The notes under the pieces: model-generated
What the model saw: the letters and a program-made list of their open reading frames with translations, nothing else
Database searches by the model: none
Told to the model about the DNA's origin: nothing
Assembly: GCF_000341105.1 (NCBI RefSeq)
Contig: NZ_ANBB01000006.1
Coordinates: forward strand, 1-37,462
DNA length: 37,462 bases
From: Nocardiopsis potens DSM 45234
GTDB lineage: Bacteria; Actinomycetota; Actinomycetes; Streptosporangiales; Streptosporangiaceae
Direction: 5' to 3'
Shown: piece by piece, positions 15,210 through 22,907 of the stretch
Numbering within the stretch: position 1 is the stretch's first letter
Layout: each line of letters begins with the position of its first letter
Program-made: the position numbers and the translations under genes

Positions 15210-16205
15210 CTAGCGGCCCTCCCGGCCGGAGGAGGGCTCCGCGTGGCGGGCGGCGATCGCGGCGGCGCGGTCGCGCAGGCGGGCGCGCAGCCACTGCGGG
15301 GCGAGGACCTCGGCGCCGTCGGCGATCCGCCACAGCGCCCATTCGGCGTGCTCGGCGTCCTGGAAGGCCGCCTCCACGCGGAGCAGCCCGTCGGCGCCGG
15401 GCTCCCCTCCGGCGCGCACGGCCAGCGCGGTGCCCGCCAGCTCCTCCCGGTGCCGCGGGGCCACCCGCACCAGCACGCCGACCCGGTCGCCGCCGGTGCG
15501 GAACCGGGCGGCGCGCTCCCGCCAGGCCCGGTCCAGGTCGACCCGGTCCGGCCGCCGCGCGGGTTCGGCCAGCTCCTCGGCGGCCAGGACCCGGGACAGC
15601 CGGTAGGTGCGGTCCTCACCGGACCTGATGGCCAGCAGGTAGCCGATGCCGTCCGCGGTGACCAGGCCGACCGGGTCGACGGTGCGCCACTCGGGGGGCC
15701 GGTTCGCGGCCGCGTAGCGGATGCGCAGCCGGTGCCCGCAGAGCACGGCGCTGCGGATCTCGGCCATGGCGGGCCCGGGCTCCTCCTCGGCGGCGGTGGG
15801 GCGGGCGAGCAGGTCGGTGCCGGGGTCGACGAGCAGCCGGCGGGCCGCGTCGTCGGCGGCGGCCCGGTCGCTCTCGGGCAGCGCGTCGGCCACCTTGCGC
15901 ATGGCCGAGGCGAGCGCGGCGCCCAGGCCGAACGCCTGCGCGCCGCGCCGGGACCCCGCGACCAGCAGGGCGAGGGCCTCGTCGCGGTTGAGGCCGGTGA
16001 GCTCGGTGCGGAAGCCGGGCAGCAGCGCGAAGCCGCCGTGGCGGCCGCGCTCGGCGTAGACCGGGACGCCGGCCGCGGACAGCGCCTCGATGTCGCGCAG
16101 CACGGTGCGGGTGGAGACCTCCAGCTCGCGGGCGAGCGCGGCCGCGCTCATCCGGCCGTGCCGGCGCAGCAGCAGTACCAGCGAGACCAGCCGGTCGGCG
16201 CGCAT
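15210..16205 (-). CDS. WYL-domain transcriptional regulator (DeoR/YafY-type)
   Basis: 331 residues. An N-terminal HTH_11 domain (residues 1-60: RADRLVSLVLLLRRHGRMS, then ARELEVSTRTVLRDIEALS) is followed by the WYL domain from about 145 (GHRLRIRYAAANRP, EWRTVDPVGLVTADGIGYLLAI) and a C-terminal WCX extension. WYL domains bind small ligands or nucleic acid. It is divergent from the RidA-like gene with a 135-base gap that contains a perfect palindrome, so it probably controls both itself and that gene. Confidence 0.9.
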   Translation of the reverse strand: MRADRLVSLVLLLRRHGRMSAAALARELEVSTRTVLRDIEALSAAGVPVYAERGRHGGFALLPGFRTELTGLNRDEALALLVAGSRRGAQAFGLGAALASAMRKVADALPESDRAAADDAARRLLVDPGTDLLARPTAAEEEPGPAMAEIRSAVLCGHRLRIRYAAANRPPEWRTVDPVGLVTADGIGYLLAIRSGEDRTYRLSRVLAAEELAEPARRPDRVDLDRAWRERAARFRTGGDRVGVLVRVAPRHREELAGTALAVRAGGEPGADGLLRVEAAFQDAEHAEWALWRIADGAEVLAPQWLRARLRDRAAAIAARHAEPSSGREGR

Positions 16206-16225
16206 GCGGGAACTCTACCGAAATA

Positions 16226-16244
16226 CACGACAGGCGCTGTCGTG
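16226..16244. promoter_or_regulatory. Operator palindrome between WYL and RidA-like genes
   Basis: CACGACAG and CTGTCGTG form perfect 8-bp arms around GCG, 20 bases upstream of the WYL start. This is the obvious binding site for the WYL regulator in the divergent region. Confidence 0.65.
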
Positions 16245-16340
16245 ATTGGTCGGCAGGCTCGTCGGCACGACGTCGGAGGCGGCGCCCGCATGCCGGTGGG
16301 CGCACGTGCCGTCGATGGAGCGAACGGAGCTGATGGGGCG

Positions 16341-16736
16341 ATGGAGCGCACGGCGGTCAACCCGTGGAAGTGGTCGGTGGAGATGGGCTACAACCAGGGC
16401 GAAGTCGTCTCGGGGGGCACCCGGGTCCTGTACTGCTCGGGGCAGGCCGCGATGGGCGGCGACGGCGGGCCCCGGCACGCCGGGGACATGGCGGCGCAGC
16501 TGGCGCTGAGCCTGGACAACCTGGAGGCCGTCCTGGGGGAGGCCGGCATGTCCCTGGCGGACCTGGTGCGGCTCAACGTCTACACCACCGACGTCGACCT
16601 GCTCTTCCGGCACTACGGGGTGCTGGCGTCGCGGCTGGGCGCGGCCGGGGCGGCGCCGGCCACCACGATGCTGGGGGTGGTGCGGCTGGCGGTCCCCTCC
16701 CTGATGGTCGAGCTGGAGGGGACCGCCGCCGCGTGA
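16341..16736 (+). CDS. RidA-family (YjgF/UK114) protein
   Basis: 131 residues. The segments VSGGTRVLYCSGQAAMG, ALSLDNLEAVLGEAGMSLADLVRLNVYTT and APATTMLGVVRLAVPSLMVELEGTA cover the family from end to end; family trimers deaminate reactive enamine/imine intermediates. The usual catalytic arginine position appears to be occupied by hydrophobic or small residues near the end, so this may be a Rid subclass other than RidA. The ATG at 16341 was chosen because the upstream in-frame sequence is not RidA-like. It is divergent from the WYL regulator and probably controlled by it. Confidence 0.85.
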   Translation: MERTAVNPWKWSVEMGYNQGEVVSGGTRVLYCSGQAAMGGDGGPRHAGDMAAQLALSLDNLEAVLGEAGMSLADLVRLNVYTTDVDLLFRHYGVLASRLGAAGAAPATTMLGVVRLAVPSLMVELEGTAAA

Positions 16737-16895
16737 CGCGGACCCGCCGCCTCCGCGGCCCGTGCCGGCCGACACGGGCCGCGGGCGCCGGACTCCTCTC
16801 CCCGGCCGCGGGCCGGGCGGGTACGCCGCCGGACGCCGGGACCGCGCGCGGACCGGCCGGCCGCGCGGATCCGCCCCGGGCATAGGCTCTGCGGC

Positions 16896-17636
16896 ATGGC
16901 ACTGCGACTTGTTCAGGTGAATTTCAAGGCCCGGGACGATGAGGCCCTCGGCCGGTTCTGGGGTGAGGTGCTCGGCTGGGACCTCTCCAGTGAGGGCCCC
17001 GGCGTGACCAACGTCGAACCCCCGGACTTCACCTGGCCGGACCCCTCCGCCGTCTGCGTCGACGTCGTCACCGTCCCCGACCCCGAGACGGTGCGGTACA
17101 GGGTGCACCTGGACCTGGCCACCGCCTCCGAGGCCCACCGGGCGGAGCTGGTCGCGCGGCTGGAGGACCTCGGCGCGACGCACGCGGACGTGGGCCAGGG
17201 CGATGTCCCGTGGACGGTCATGGCCGACCCGGAGGGCAACGTGTTCTGCGTGCTGGAGCCCCGGGAGGTCTACCGGGACACCGGGCCGATCGCCGCGGTG
17301 GTGGTCGACTGTGCGGACCCGCGGGCGATGGCCCGGTTCTGGGACGGGGCCATCGACTGGACCCTGCACGAGGCGACCGGGGAGCGCGCGGTGCTGCGCT
17401 CGGCCAAGGGGGTCGGCCCCTACCTGGAGTTCATCCGCGCGGGCGGCGAGAAGAGGTGGTGGAACCGGGTCCACCTCGACGTGATGCCCTACGCCGGCGA
17501 CGACCAGGCCGCGGAGGTCGCCCGGCTGGAGTCCCTGGGCGCCGCCTCCATCGACATCGGCCAGGGCGACGTGTCGTGGAGGTGCCTGGCCGACCCCGAG
17601 GGCAACGAGTTCTGCGTCCTCAACGCGGGCGGCTGA
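16896..17636 (+). CDS. VOC-superfamily protein with two glyoxalase-like domains
   Basis: 246 residues built as an internal repeat. Domain 1 (about 1-125) contains LVQVNFKARDDEALGRFWGEVLGW and VMADPEGNVFCVLE; domain 2 (about 130-246) contains AVVVDCADPRAMARFWDGAIDW and CLADPEGNEFCVLN. The pair matches the actinobacterial Glyoxalase_6-type proteins, whose metal content and substrates are mostly unknown. Each half could give one beta-alpha-beta-beta-beta module of an intramolecular dimer. The gene stands alone and ends just before a strong palindromic terminator. Confidence 0.88.
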   Translation: MALRLVQVNFKARDDEALGRFWGEVLGWDLSSEGPGVTNVEPPDFTWPDPSAVCVDVVTVPDPETVRYRVHLDLATASEAHRAELVARLEDLGATHADVGQGDVPWTVMADPEGNVFCVLEPREVYRDTGPIAAVVVDCADPRAMARFWDGAIDWTLHEATGERAVLRSAKGVGPYLEFIRAGGEKRWWNRVHLDVMPYAGDDQAAEVARLESLGAASIDIGQGDVSWRCLADPEGNEFCVLNAGG

Positions 17637-17644
17637 CCCCGGGC

Positions 17645-17682
17645 CCGGCCCGCCCTCGCCGGCGCCGGCGAGGGCGGGCCGG
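17645..17682. terminator. 19-bp perfect palindromic terminator
   Basis: Two 19-base arms (17645-17663 and 17664-17682) are exact complements with no spacer bases. It begins eight bases after the VOC stop and lies between convergent genes, so it can act from both sides. Confidence 0.75.
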
Positions 17683-17760
17683 AAGACCCCTTGCGCCCTA
17701 CGCCGGCGCTCCCCCGGGCCGCCCGCCACCCGCGGCGCCCGCAGCGATCCGGTCGCGGCC

Positions 17761-17796
17761 GGAGGGCCGTCCGCCTGCGGCGGCCCCCGGCCCTCC
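17761..17796 (-). terminator. Terminator of the ABC permease gene
   Basis: A 9-bp outer stem (GGAGGGCCG with CGGCCCTCC) encloses an inner CCGCC/GGCGG hairpin. It lies 18 bases past the minus-strand stop at 17814. Confidence 0.55.
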
Positions 17797-17813
17797 CCGC
17801 CCGCGCTCCGCGT

Positions 17814-20237
17814 TCACTCGCGTTCGGCGGCCATGGACGCAGGTGTCCGCCGCAGGGTGCGGGCGGCGGGCACCAGCGCCGCGAGGAGCCCGATGGCCAG
17901 GCAGGCGGCGAACAGCGGGCCGAGCTCCGCCCAGGGCAGGTGCACCGACACCTCCGCGGGCCCCCGCCGGGGGTCGAAGTCGTCGCGCAGCCCCACGGTG
18001 AGCGCGAACAGGCCGGGCAGGGAGAGCAGCGTCCCCAGGACCAGGCCGGCCGCGGCCGCCAGGCCGGACTCCGCCGCCGGCAGCGCCGCCGCCTGCCACC
18101 GGTGCACCCCGTTCACCCGCAGCAGGGCGATGTCGCGGCGGCGCGCCGAAGTGGCCAGGGAAAGGGTGTCGGCCAGGGAGACCACCGCATATCCCAGCGA
18201 CAGCGCCAGGATGATCCAGGCGAACATGCGCATCAGGCGCAGCTCCTCCGCGATCCCGTCGTCGATCACCTGCGCGGTGGCCTCCACGCGCGCCCCCTGG
18301 TCGGCCAGCGCGGAGGAGAGCGCTTCGGCGTCCACCGGGTCGAAGCCGGCGGCGATCGTGAAGGTGCCCGGATCGTGCTCGCGCGCCAGGTCGTGGGAGA
18401 GCGCCAACTCCGCCCACAGCTCCAGCTCCGGCGGGAAAGGACCGATGGTGACCGGCACCCGGCCGGCGGTGCCGTCGCGCCACGTCAGCTCCACGGTGTC
18501 GCCCTCGCGCCAGCCGAACCGCGCGGCCGTCGCGGGCGAGGCCCACACCGTCCCCTCCGGCGGGGCGTCCCGGCGCAGCCCGACGGATTCCACCCAGCGG
18601 CCGTCCACGTAGACGCCGGTCGAGAGCCGGCTGAAGACCTCCCCTTCGGCGTGCTCGCGGGTCCGGTCCAGGGCGGCGTCGGTCAGGCCGCCCCCGTCCT
18701 CGCCCATGACCATGGCCTCGCCGGGTATCTCGCCCCGGGAGTGCTCGTCGACCGCCGCGCCGAAGGTGTCGGTCAGGCCGAGCACGGTGACGGCGAGGGC
18801 GGAGATCAGCAGGGCCGGCAACATGGTCGCGGCCAGCCGGCGCGCGCCCGCGGCCGCCTCGGCCCGCAGCAGTTCCGCCAGCGGGGACCGGCCCGGCACC
18901 AGGGCGAAGAGCCGCGGCAGGTACGCGGGGGCGGCGACGGCCGACGCCGCCGCCAGAGCCAGGCTCGACCCCAGGGCGAAGCCGATGGCCTCGCCGGTGT
19001 CCCCTCGCGTGGTCGCGGCCGCCAGCGCCGCCCCGGCCAGGGCCGCGGCCCCGGCGGCCCACAGGCGCCACCGCGGCACCGTCTCCGACCGCGGCGCCTC
19101 CGGGCGCAGCGCCTCCAGCGGTGCCACCGCCGCCGCGCGGCGCGAGGCGCCCAGGACCCCCGCGACCGCGGTGGCCACCCCGATGAGCACCGCGACCGCG
19201 ACGGGCACGGCGACCGAGCGCACCTCCCAGGAGGAGGACAGGAGCTCGTGGCCGACCATCCACTCGCCGAGCAGGACCGCCCCCGGGGCCCCGAGTGCGG
19301 CCCCCGCCAGAGACGCCGCGATGCCCACCAGCGCCGCCTCGCCGAGCAGCATTCGGCGCACCTGCCCGGGGGACGCGCCGACCGCGCGCAGCAGCGCGAG
19401 TTCCCGCCGCCGCACCGCCACCTGGAAGGCGAACGCGGTGCCGACCGCGAACACCGACACGAACACCGCCAGGACGCCGAGGAGGGCCAGCAGCTGCTGG
19501 CCCGCCCAGTTGCCGGACCCGCCGGACTCCGCCTCCATGGCGCTCCGGTCGGCGCCGGTGAACACCTCCGCGCCCGGCCCCAGGACGCCCTGGACGAGCT
19601 CGCCGGCGGCCGCGGTGTCGGCGCCGGGTGCCGACACCGCGCCGATGAGCGAGACCCCCGTGGCCGCCGCGTCGGCGACGGCGTCGGAGACGAGGACGTC
19701 CTCGCCGCCGGTGACCCCGGAGACGGTCATCGGCCGCTCGGCTCCGGCCGTCAGCACGGTCACCCTGTCTCCCACCGAGCGCCCGTAGGACGCGGGAAGG
19801 ACGACCTGGTCCGCCCCGGACGGCGCCCCGCCGTCGAGCATCCGCGAACCGCCCAGCCCGAAGGAGGCCCATCCGGCCCCGTCGAAGGCGCCGTCCGCGG
19901 CGTCGCCGAGGACCCGTTCCCCGTCCATCACCCTGACGTCGAAGCGCCGCTCGGCCACCGCGGCCGCGACCCCGTCGGAGGCGGCGATCTCCTCGGCCAT
20001 CGCGTCGGCCTCGTCCCGGGTCCAGACCGCGCGGGCGACGGTGACACCGTCGGATCTGGTTCCGGCGGCCTCCGGGACGGCCAGGACGTCGGCGCGCTCG
20101 TAGCGCGGCGGCACCGTCGGCAGGGAGGAGGCGATGACGATCGCGGAGGCCGAGAGCAGAGCGACCGCCAGGGCCAGTGAGACGAGGCCGCCCAGGACCG
20201 CGCGCAGGCGGTGGCGGACCATCGCGAACGCGATCAC
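17814..20237 (-). CDS. Large FtsX-family ABC permease (MacB/DevC type)
   Basis: 807 residues with the layout of two-FtsX-domain exporters. There is one N-terminal membrane helix (about 15-38), a long extracytoplasmic domain, a first FtsX block (about 275-385, with AFQVAVRRRELALLRAVGASPGQVRRM), a central cluster of helices, a second extracytoplasmic domain and a last FtsX block (about 670-800, with TSARRRDIALLRVNGVHRWQ). Such permeases move peptides, lipids or antibiotics, or drive envelope hydrolases. The GTG start overlaps the ATPase stop by four bases (GTGA), so the two are translationally coupled. Confidence 0.9.
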   Translation of the reverse strand: MIAFAMVRHRLRAVLGGLVSLALAVALLSASAIVIASSLPTVPPRYERADVLAVPEAAGTRSDGVTVARAVWTRDEADAMAEEIAASDGVAAAVAERRFDVRVMDGERVLGDAADGAFDGAGWASFGLGGSRMLDGGAPSGADQVVLPASYGRSVGDRVTVLTAGAERPMTVSGVTGGEDVLVSDAVADAAATGVSLIGAVSAPGADTAAAGELVQGVLGPGAEVFTGADRSAMEAESGGSGNWAGQQLLALLGVLAVFVSVFAVGTAFAFQVAVRRRELALLRAVGASPGQVRRMLLGEAALVGIAASLAGAALGAPGAVLLGEWMVGHELLSSSWEVRSVAVPVAVAVLIGVATAVAGVLGASRRAAAVAPLEALRPEAPRSETVPRWRLWAAGAAALAGAALAAATTRGDTGEAIGFALGSSLALAAASAVAAPAYLPRLFALVPGRSPLAELLRAEAAAGARRLAATMLPALLISALAVTVLGLTDTFGAAVDEHSRGEIPGEAMVMGEDGGGLTDAALDRTREHAEGEVFSRLSTGVYVDGRWVESVGLRRDAPPEGTVWASPATAARFGWREGDTVELTWRDGTAGRVPVTIGPFPPELELWAELALSHDLAREHDPGTFTIAAGFDPVDAEALSSALADQGARVEATAQVIDDGIAEELRLMRMFAWIILALSLGYAVVSLADTLSLATSARRRDIALLRVNGVHRWQAAALPAAESGLAAAAGLVLGTLLSLPGLFALTVGLRDDFDPRRGPAEVSVHLPWAELGPLFAACLAIGLLAALVPAARTLRRTPASMAAERE

Positions 20238-20998
20238 GTCGCCTCCAGCCCGGCCATGCGCACCGCGATGCCCTCGGCGGTGAGCCCGCCGGCGCCGTCC
20301 GCGCCGAACGCGTCCGCGATCCGGCCGTCGGCCATGAACACGACCCGGTCGGCGCGCGCGGCCACGGCGGGGTCGTGGGTGACCACGAGAACGGTCCGGC
20401 CGTGCACGTCCACCGCCGCGCGCAGGTGGTCCAGCACCTGGCGGCCGCGGGCGAGGTCGAGGGCGCCGGTGGGTTCGTCGGCGCAGATCACGGGGGGCCG
20501 GGCCAGCAGGGCCCGGGCGATCGCCACCCGCTGCTGCTCGCCGCCGGAGAGCTGGTGGGGGCGGTGGTCGGCGCGGTCGCGCAGCCCCACCAGGTCCAGC
20601 GCGTCGAGGGCGTCGCGGCGTCCGGCGTGCGCGCCCGCCAAGCGCGCGGGGAGCAGCGTGTTCTGGGCCGCGGTGAGCGCGTCGAGGAGGTTGTAGCTCT
20701 GGAAGACGAAGCCGACCCGTTCCCGGCGGAACTCGGTGAGCTCCCGCTCATCGAGGGCGCCCAGGTCGACGCCGTCCACGGTGATGCTCCCGCGGTCGGG
20801 CCGGTCCAGGCCGGCGGCGCAGTGCAGCAAGGTCGACTTCCCCGACCCGGAGGGGCCCATGATGGCGGTGAAGGTGCCTTCCCGCACGTTCAGTGACGCG
20901 CCGTCCAGGGCGGCGACGCGCCGGGCGCCGGCGGCATGGTGCTTGACCGCCGCGTGGATGCGGATCGCATCACGGGCGGTGTCCGGTGTGGTGTTCAT
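20234..20998 (-). CDS. ABC transporter ATP-binding protein (MacB/LolD-type)
   Basis: 254 residues from the ATG at 20998; a GTG at 21010 is an alternative start. Walker A is GPSGSGKST, the Q-loop is VFQSYNLL, the signature is LSGGEQQRVAIARAL, Walker B is VICADEPTGALD and the switch His is in VVTHDP. The order and spacing are those of the LolD/MacB class that partners FtsX-like permeases. It is divergent from the sensor kinase gene across a 112-base region with a perfect palindrome, a layout common to exporters under LuxR-type two-component control. Confidence 0.93.
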   Translation of the reverse strand: MNTTPDTARDAIRIHAAVKHHAAGARRVAALDGASLNVREGTFTAIMGPSGSGKSTLLHCAAGLDRPDRGSITVDGVDLGALDERELTEFRRERVGFVFQSYNLLDALTAAQNTLLPARLAGAHAGRRDALDALDLVGLRDRADHRPHQLSGGEQQRVAIARALLARPPVICADEPTGALDLARGRQVLDHLRAAVDVHGRTVLVVTHDPAVAARADRVVFMADGRIADAFGADGAGGLTAEGIAVRMAGLEAT

Positions 20999-21057
20999 GC
21001 CTCCGAGCACAGCGCCCCGGAGGGGTCCCGCGCTGGGGCCCCTGGTGGAGATCCGGA

Positions 21058-21075
21058 GGTAGACCCTGGTCTACC
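21058..21075. promoter_or_regulatory. Palindrome between exporter and sensor kinase genes
   Basis: Arms GGTAGACC (21058-21065) and GGTCTACC (21068-21075) flank CT. If the kinase -10 is TAGTGT at 21098-21103 with its start at the GTG 21111, the palindrome spans about -53 to -36, a place where an activator would meet RNA polymerase. The natural candidate to bind it is the response regulator now split by the transposon. Confidence 0.6.
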
Positions 21076-21110
21076 GCGCGGCCTCGGCGGGGGCGTCTAG
21101 TGTCGTCGGT

Positions 21111-22361
21111 GTGCCCGTCCGAACCCTGCGCGCGGCGATCACGCTCGCCCCCCACCTGTTCCTGCTGTCCGCCTGGCCTTGGCGCGCCCTGGCCTACCTG
21201 CTGTCGGGGGTGGCGGCGGGCTCCCTGCTGTTCGGGACCGCGCAGGCGCTGGTGGTGTACTGGCCCGAACCCGCTCAGGAACGGCGCCTCTTCGGCCCGC
21301 TCCTGGGGATGCTGTTCCTGGGGGCGGTCGTCGGGAGCACCCCGCTCGTCGCCCGGTGGGGCCGGTGGTGCGAAGGGCTGGTGGGGGAGGGGCCGGAGGC
21401 GCCCCAGCGGGAGGGCCGCGGGGCGGGAGGCCCGTGGGCCCGGGCCCGGGTCCGGCTGTTCTCACCGCGGCCGTGGCGCGACGTGGGGTACACCGTGCTC
21501 AGCTTCAGCGCCCTCTATGTGCTGGACATGGCGGTGCTCCTGTTGGCGCTCGGCGCGCCTTTGAGGGGGGTGCTCAGCTTTTGGAACGCCGAGGGCCTGA
21601 GGGTGTTCGAATGGGTTCCCACGGTGATCGCCTGGGGTTCGCTGTGGCTGGTGGGGCTCTACCTGGTGGCGGCGTGGGCGTCGGCGCGCTCCGAGATCGC
21701 CCGCGCGGTGCTGTCGCCGCGGGAGGAGCGCCTGGTCGCGGAGCTGCGCGCCGTCACGGATTCGCGCGCGGCGCTGGCGGAGGCCTTCGACGAGGAGCGC
21801 TGCCGCATCGAGCGCGACCTCCACGACGGCGCCCAGCAGCGCCTGGCCGCGGTGAACGCCTCCCTCGGCCTGGCCCGGCTCGACCTGGCACCCGATTCCC
21901 CGGCGGCGGCCGCCGTCCGCCAGGCCCAGGAGCAGGTGACGGCCGCCCTCAGCGAGCTGCGCGACCTGGTGCGCGGCATCCACCCCCGGGTGCTCACCGA
22001 ACGGGGGCTGCGGGCCGCCCTGCTGGACGTGGCCGCCCGGACGGGCTCGCCGGTGGAGATCGACCTCGACCTGCCCGGGCGCCTGCCGGGGGCGGTGGAG
22101 TCCACCGCCTACTTCGTGGTGTGCGAGGCCCTGGCGAACGCCGCCAAGCACGCTCCCGGCGCCCCGGTGCGGGTGCGGGGCGGTGTGCGGGACGGGGCGC
22201 TGCGGGTGGCCGTCACCGACGAGGGGCCCGGAGGCGTGAATCCGGACGGCGGCGGGCTGAACGGACTGCGCCACCGGTTGGCGGTCCTGCGCGGGGAGCT
22301 GTCCGTGGACAGCCCTGAGGGCGGGCCGACCACCGTGCGATTGGAGATCCCGGAGGAATGA
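21111..22361 (+). CDS. Sensor histidine kinase, HisKA_3 (NarL-partner) class
   Basis: 416 residues. Four or five hydrophobic stretches lie in the first 190 residues, with no large extracytoplasmic domain, so it is an intramembrane-type sensor. The HisKA_3 box RCRIERDLHDGAQQR puts the phospho-acceptor at His238. The ATPase domain has an N box (VCEALANAAKHA) and a G box (VTDEGPGG, then GGGLNGLRHRL). A probable -10 (TAGTGT, 21098-21103) places transcription at the GTG itself, so the mRNA is likely leaderless. It is followed by the response regulator 19 bases later and is divergent from the exporter it probably controls. It is intact, but its partner regulator is not. Confidence 0.92.
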   Translation: MPVRTLRAAITLAPHLFLLSAWPWRALAYLLSGVAAGSLLFGTAQALVVYWPEPAQERRLFGPLLGMLFLGAVVGSTPLVARWGRWCEGLVGEGPEAPQREGRGAGGPWARARVRLFSPRPWRDVGYTVLSFSALYVLDMAVLLLALGAPLRGVLSFWNAEGLRVFEWVPTVIAWGSLWLVGLYLVAAWASARSEIARAVLSPREERLVAELRAVTDSRAALAEAFDEERCRIERDLHDGAQQRLAAVNASLGLARLDLAPDSPAAAAVRQAQEQVTAALSELRDLVRGIHPRVLTERGLRAALLDVAARTGSPVEIDLDLPGRLPGAVESTAYFVVCEALANAAKHAPGAPVRVRGGVRDGALRVAVTDEGPGGVNPDGGGLNGLRHRLAVLRGELSVDSPEGGPTTVRLEIPEE

Positions 22362-22380
22362 CGCGAACGGCGATGGGGCA

Positions 22381-22770
22381 ATGCGGATGACGGGGACGAC
22401 GAAGGCCCTAAGGGTCGTGGCGGCGGACGACTCGGTGCTGCTCCGCGAGGGGGTGGCGGGTGTCCTGGCGAGGTTCGGGCACGAGGTGGTCGCGGCGGTC
22501 GGCGACGCCGACGCTCTGCAGGAGGCGGTCCGCGAACACGATCCGGACCTGGTCGTCACGGACGTGCGCATGCCGCCGGGGTACGCGGACGAGGGGCTGC
22601 TGGCGGCGGTCGGGATCCGGCGTGCGCGCTCCGGCCTGGGGATCATCGTGCTCAGCCAGTACGTGCAGCCGGCCTACGCCGCGGAGCTGCTGGAGATCGA
22701 CGCCCCAGGGGGTGTGGGGTACCTGCTCAAGGAGCGCATCGGCGACGTGGAGGAGTTGGGGTGTCGGTAA
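22381..22770 (+). pseudogene. Response regulator, receiver half (5' part of a gene split by the transposon)
   Basis: Bases 22381-22757 encode 125 complete codons of a NarL/LuxR-type regulator: LRVVAADDSVLLREGVAGVL, phospho-acceptor Asp61 in LVVTDVRMPPG, and the switch Lys in GYLLKERIGDVEE. At 22758 the frame enters the transposon end and stops after a few foreign codons (LGCR), giving a possible 129-residue receiver-only protein. Joining to 32831 after removal of the transposon and one GAGTT restores GDVEEFAEAVAKVASGG, the normal linker of these proteins. The DNA-binding half is at 32831-33122. The receiver could still drain phosphate from the kinase. Confidence 0.93.
22753..22757. repeat. 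Target-site duplication of the transposon, left copy
   Basis: GAGTT, repeated at 32826-32830, codes for part of Glu-Glu-Phe of the split regulator. Confidence 0.9.
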
Positions 22771-22800
22771 GGAGCGTGTCACCAGGTGCCAAGTAACCCG
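22758..22800 (+). repeat. Left terminal inverted repeat of the transposon
   Basis: 43 bases match the complement of 32783-32825 exactly, and the match continues to 22806 with one mismatch at 22801. Tn3-family repeats are usually near 38 bp, starting with a G run, so this is slightly long. Confidence 0.93.
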
Positions 22801-22907
22801 CGAGTAACTTACGGGTTCGCCGGACAACCAGCCCCAGGGCCCCGGAAGATCGTGGATAGCCGGGCGCACCGCCCGGCCAAGGACACGAGCGGGCAGGGGA
22901 CGGTCGG

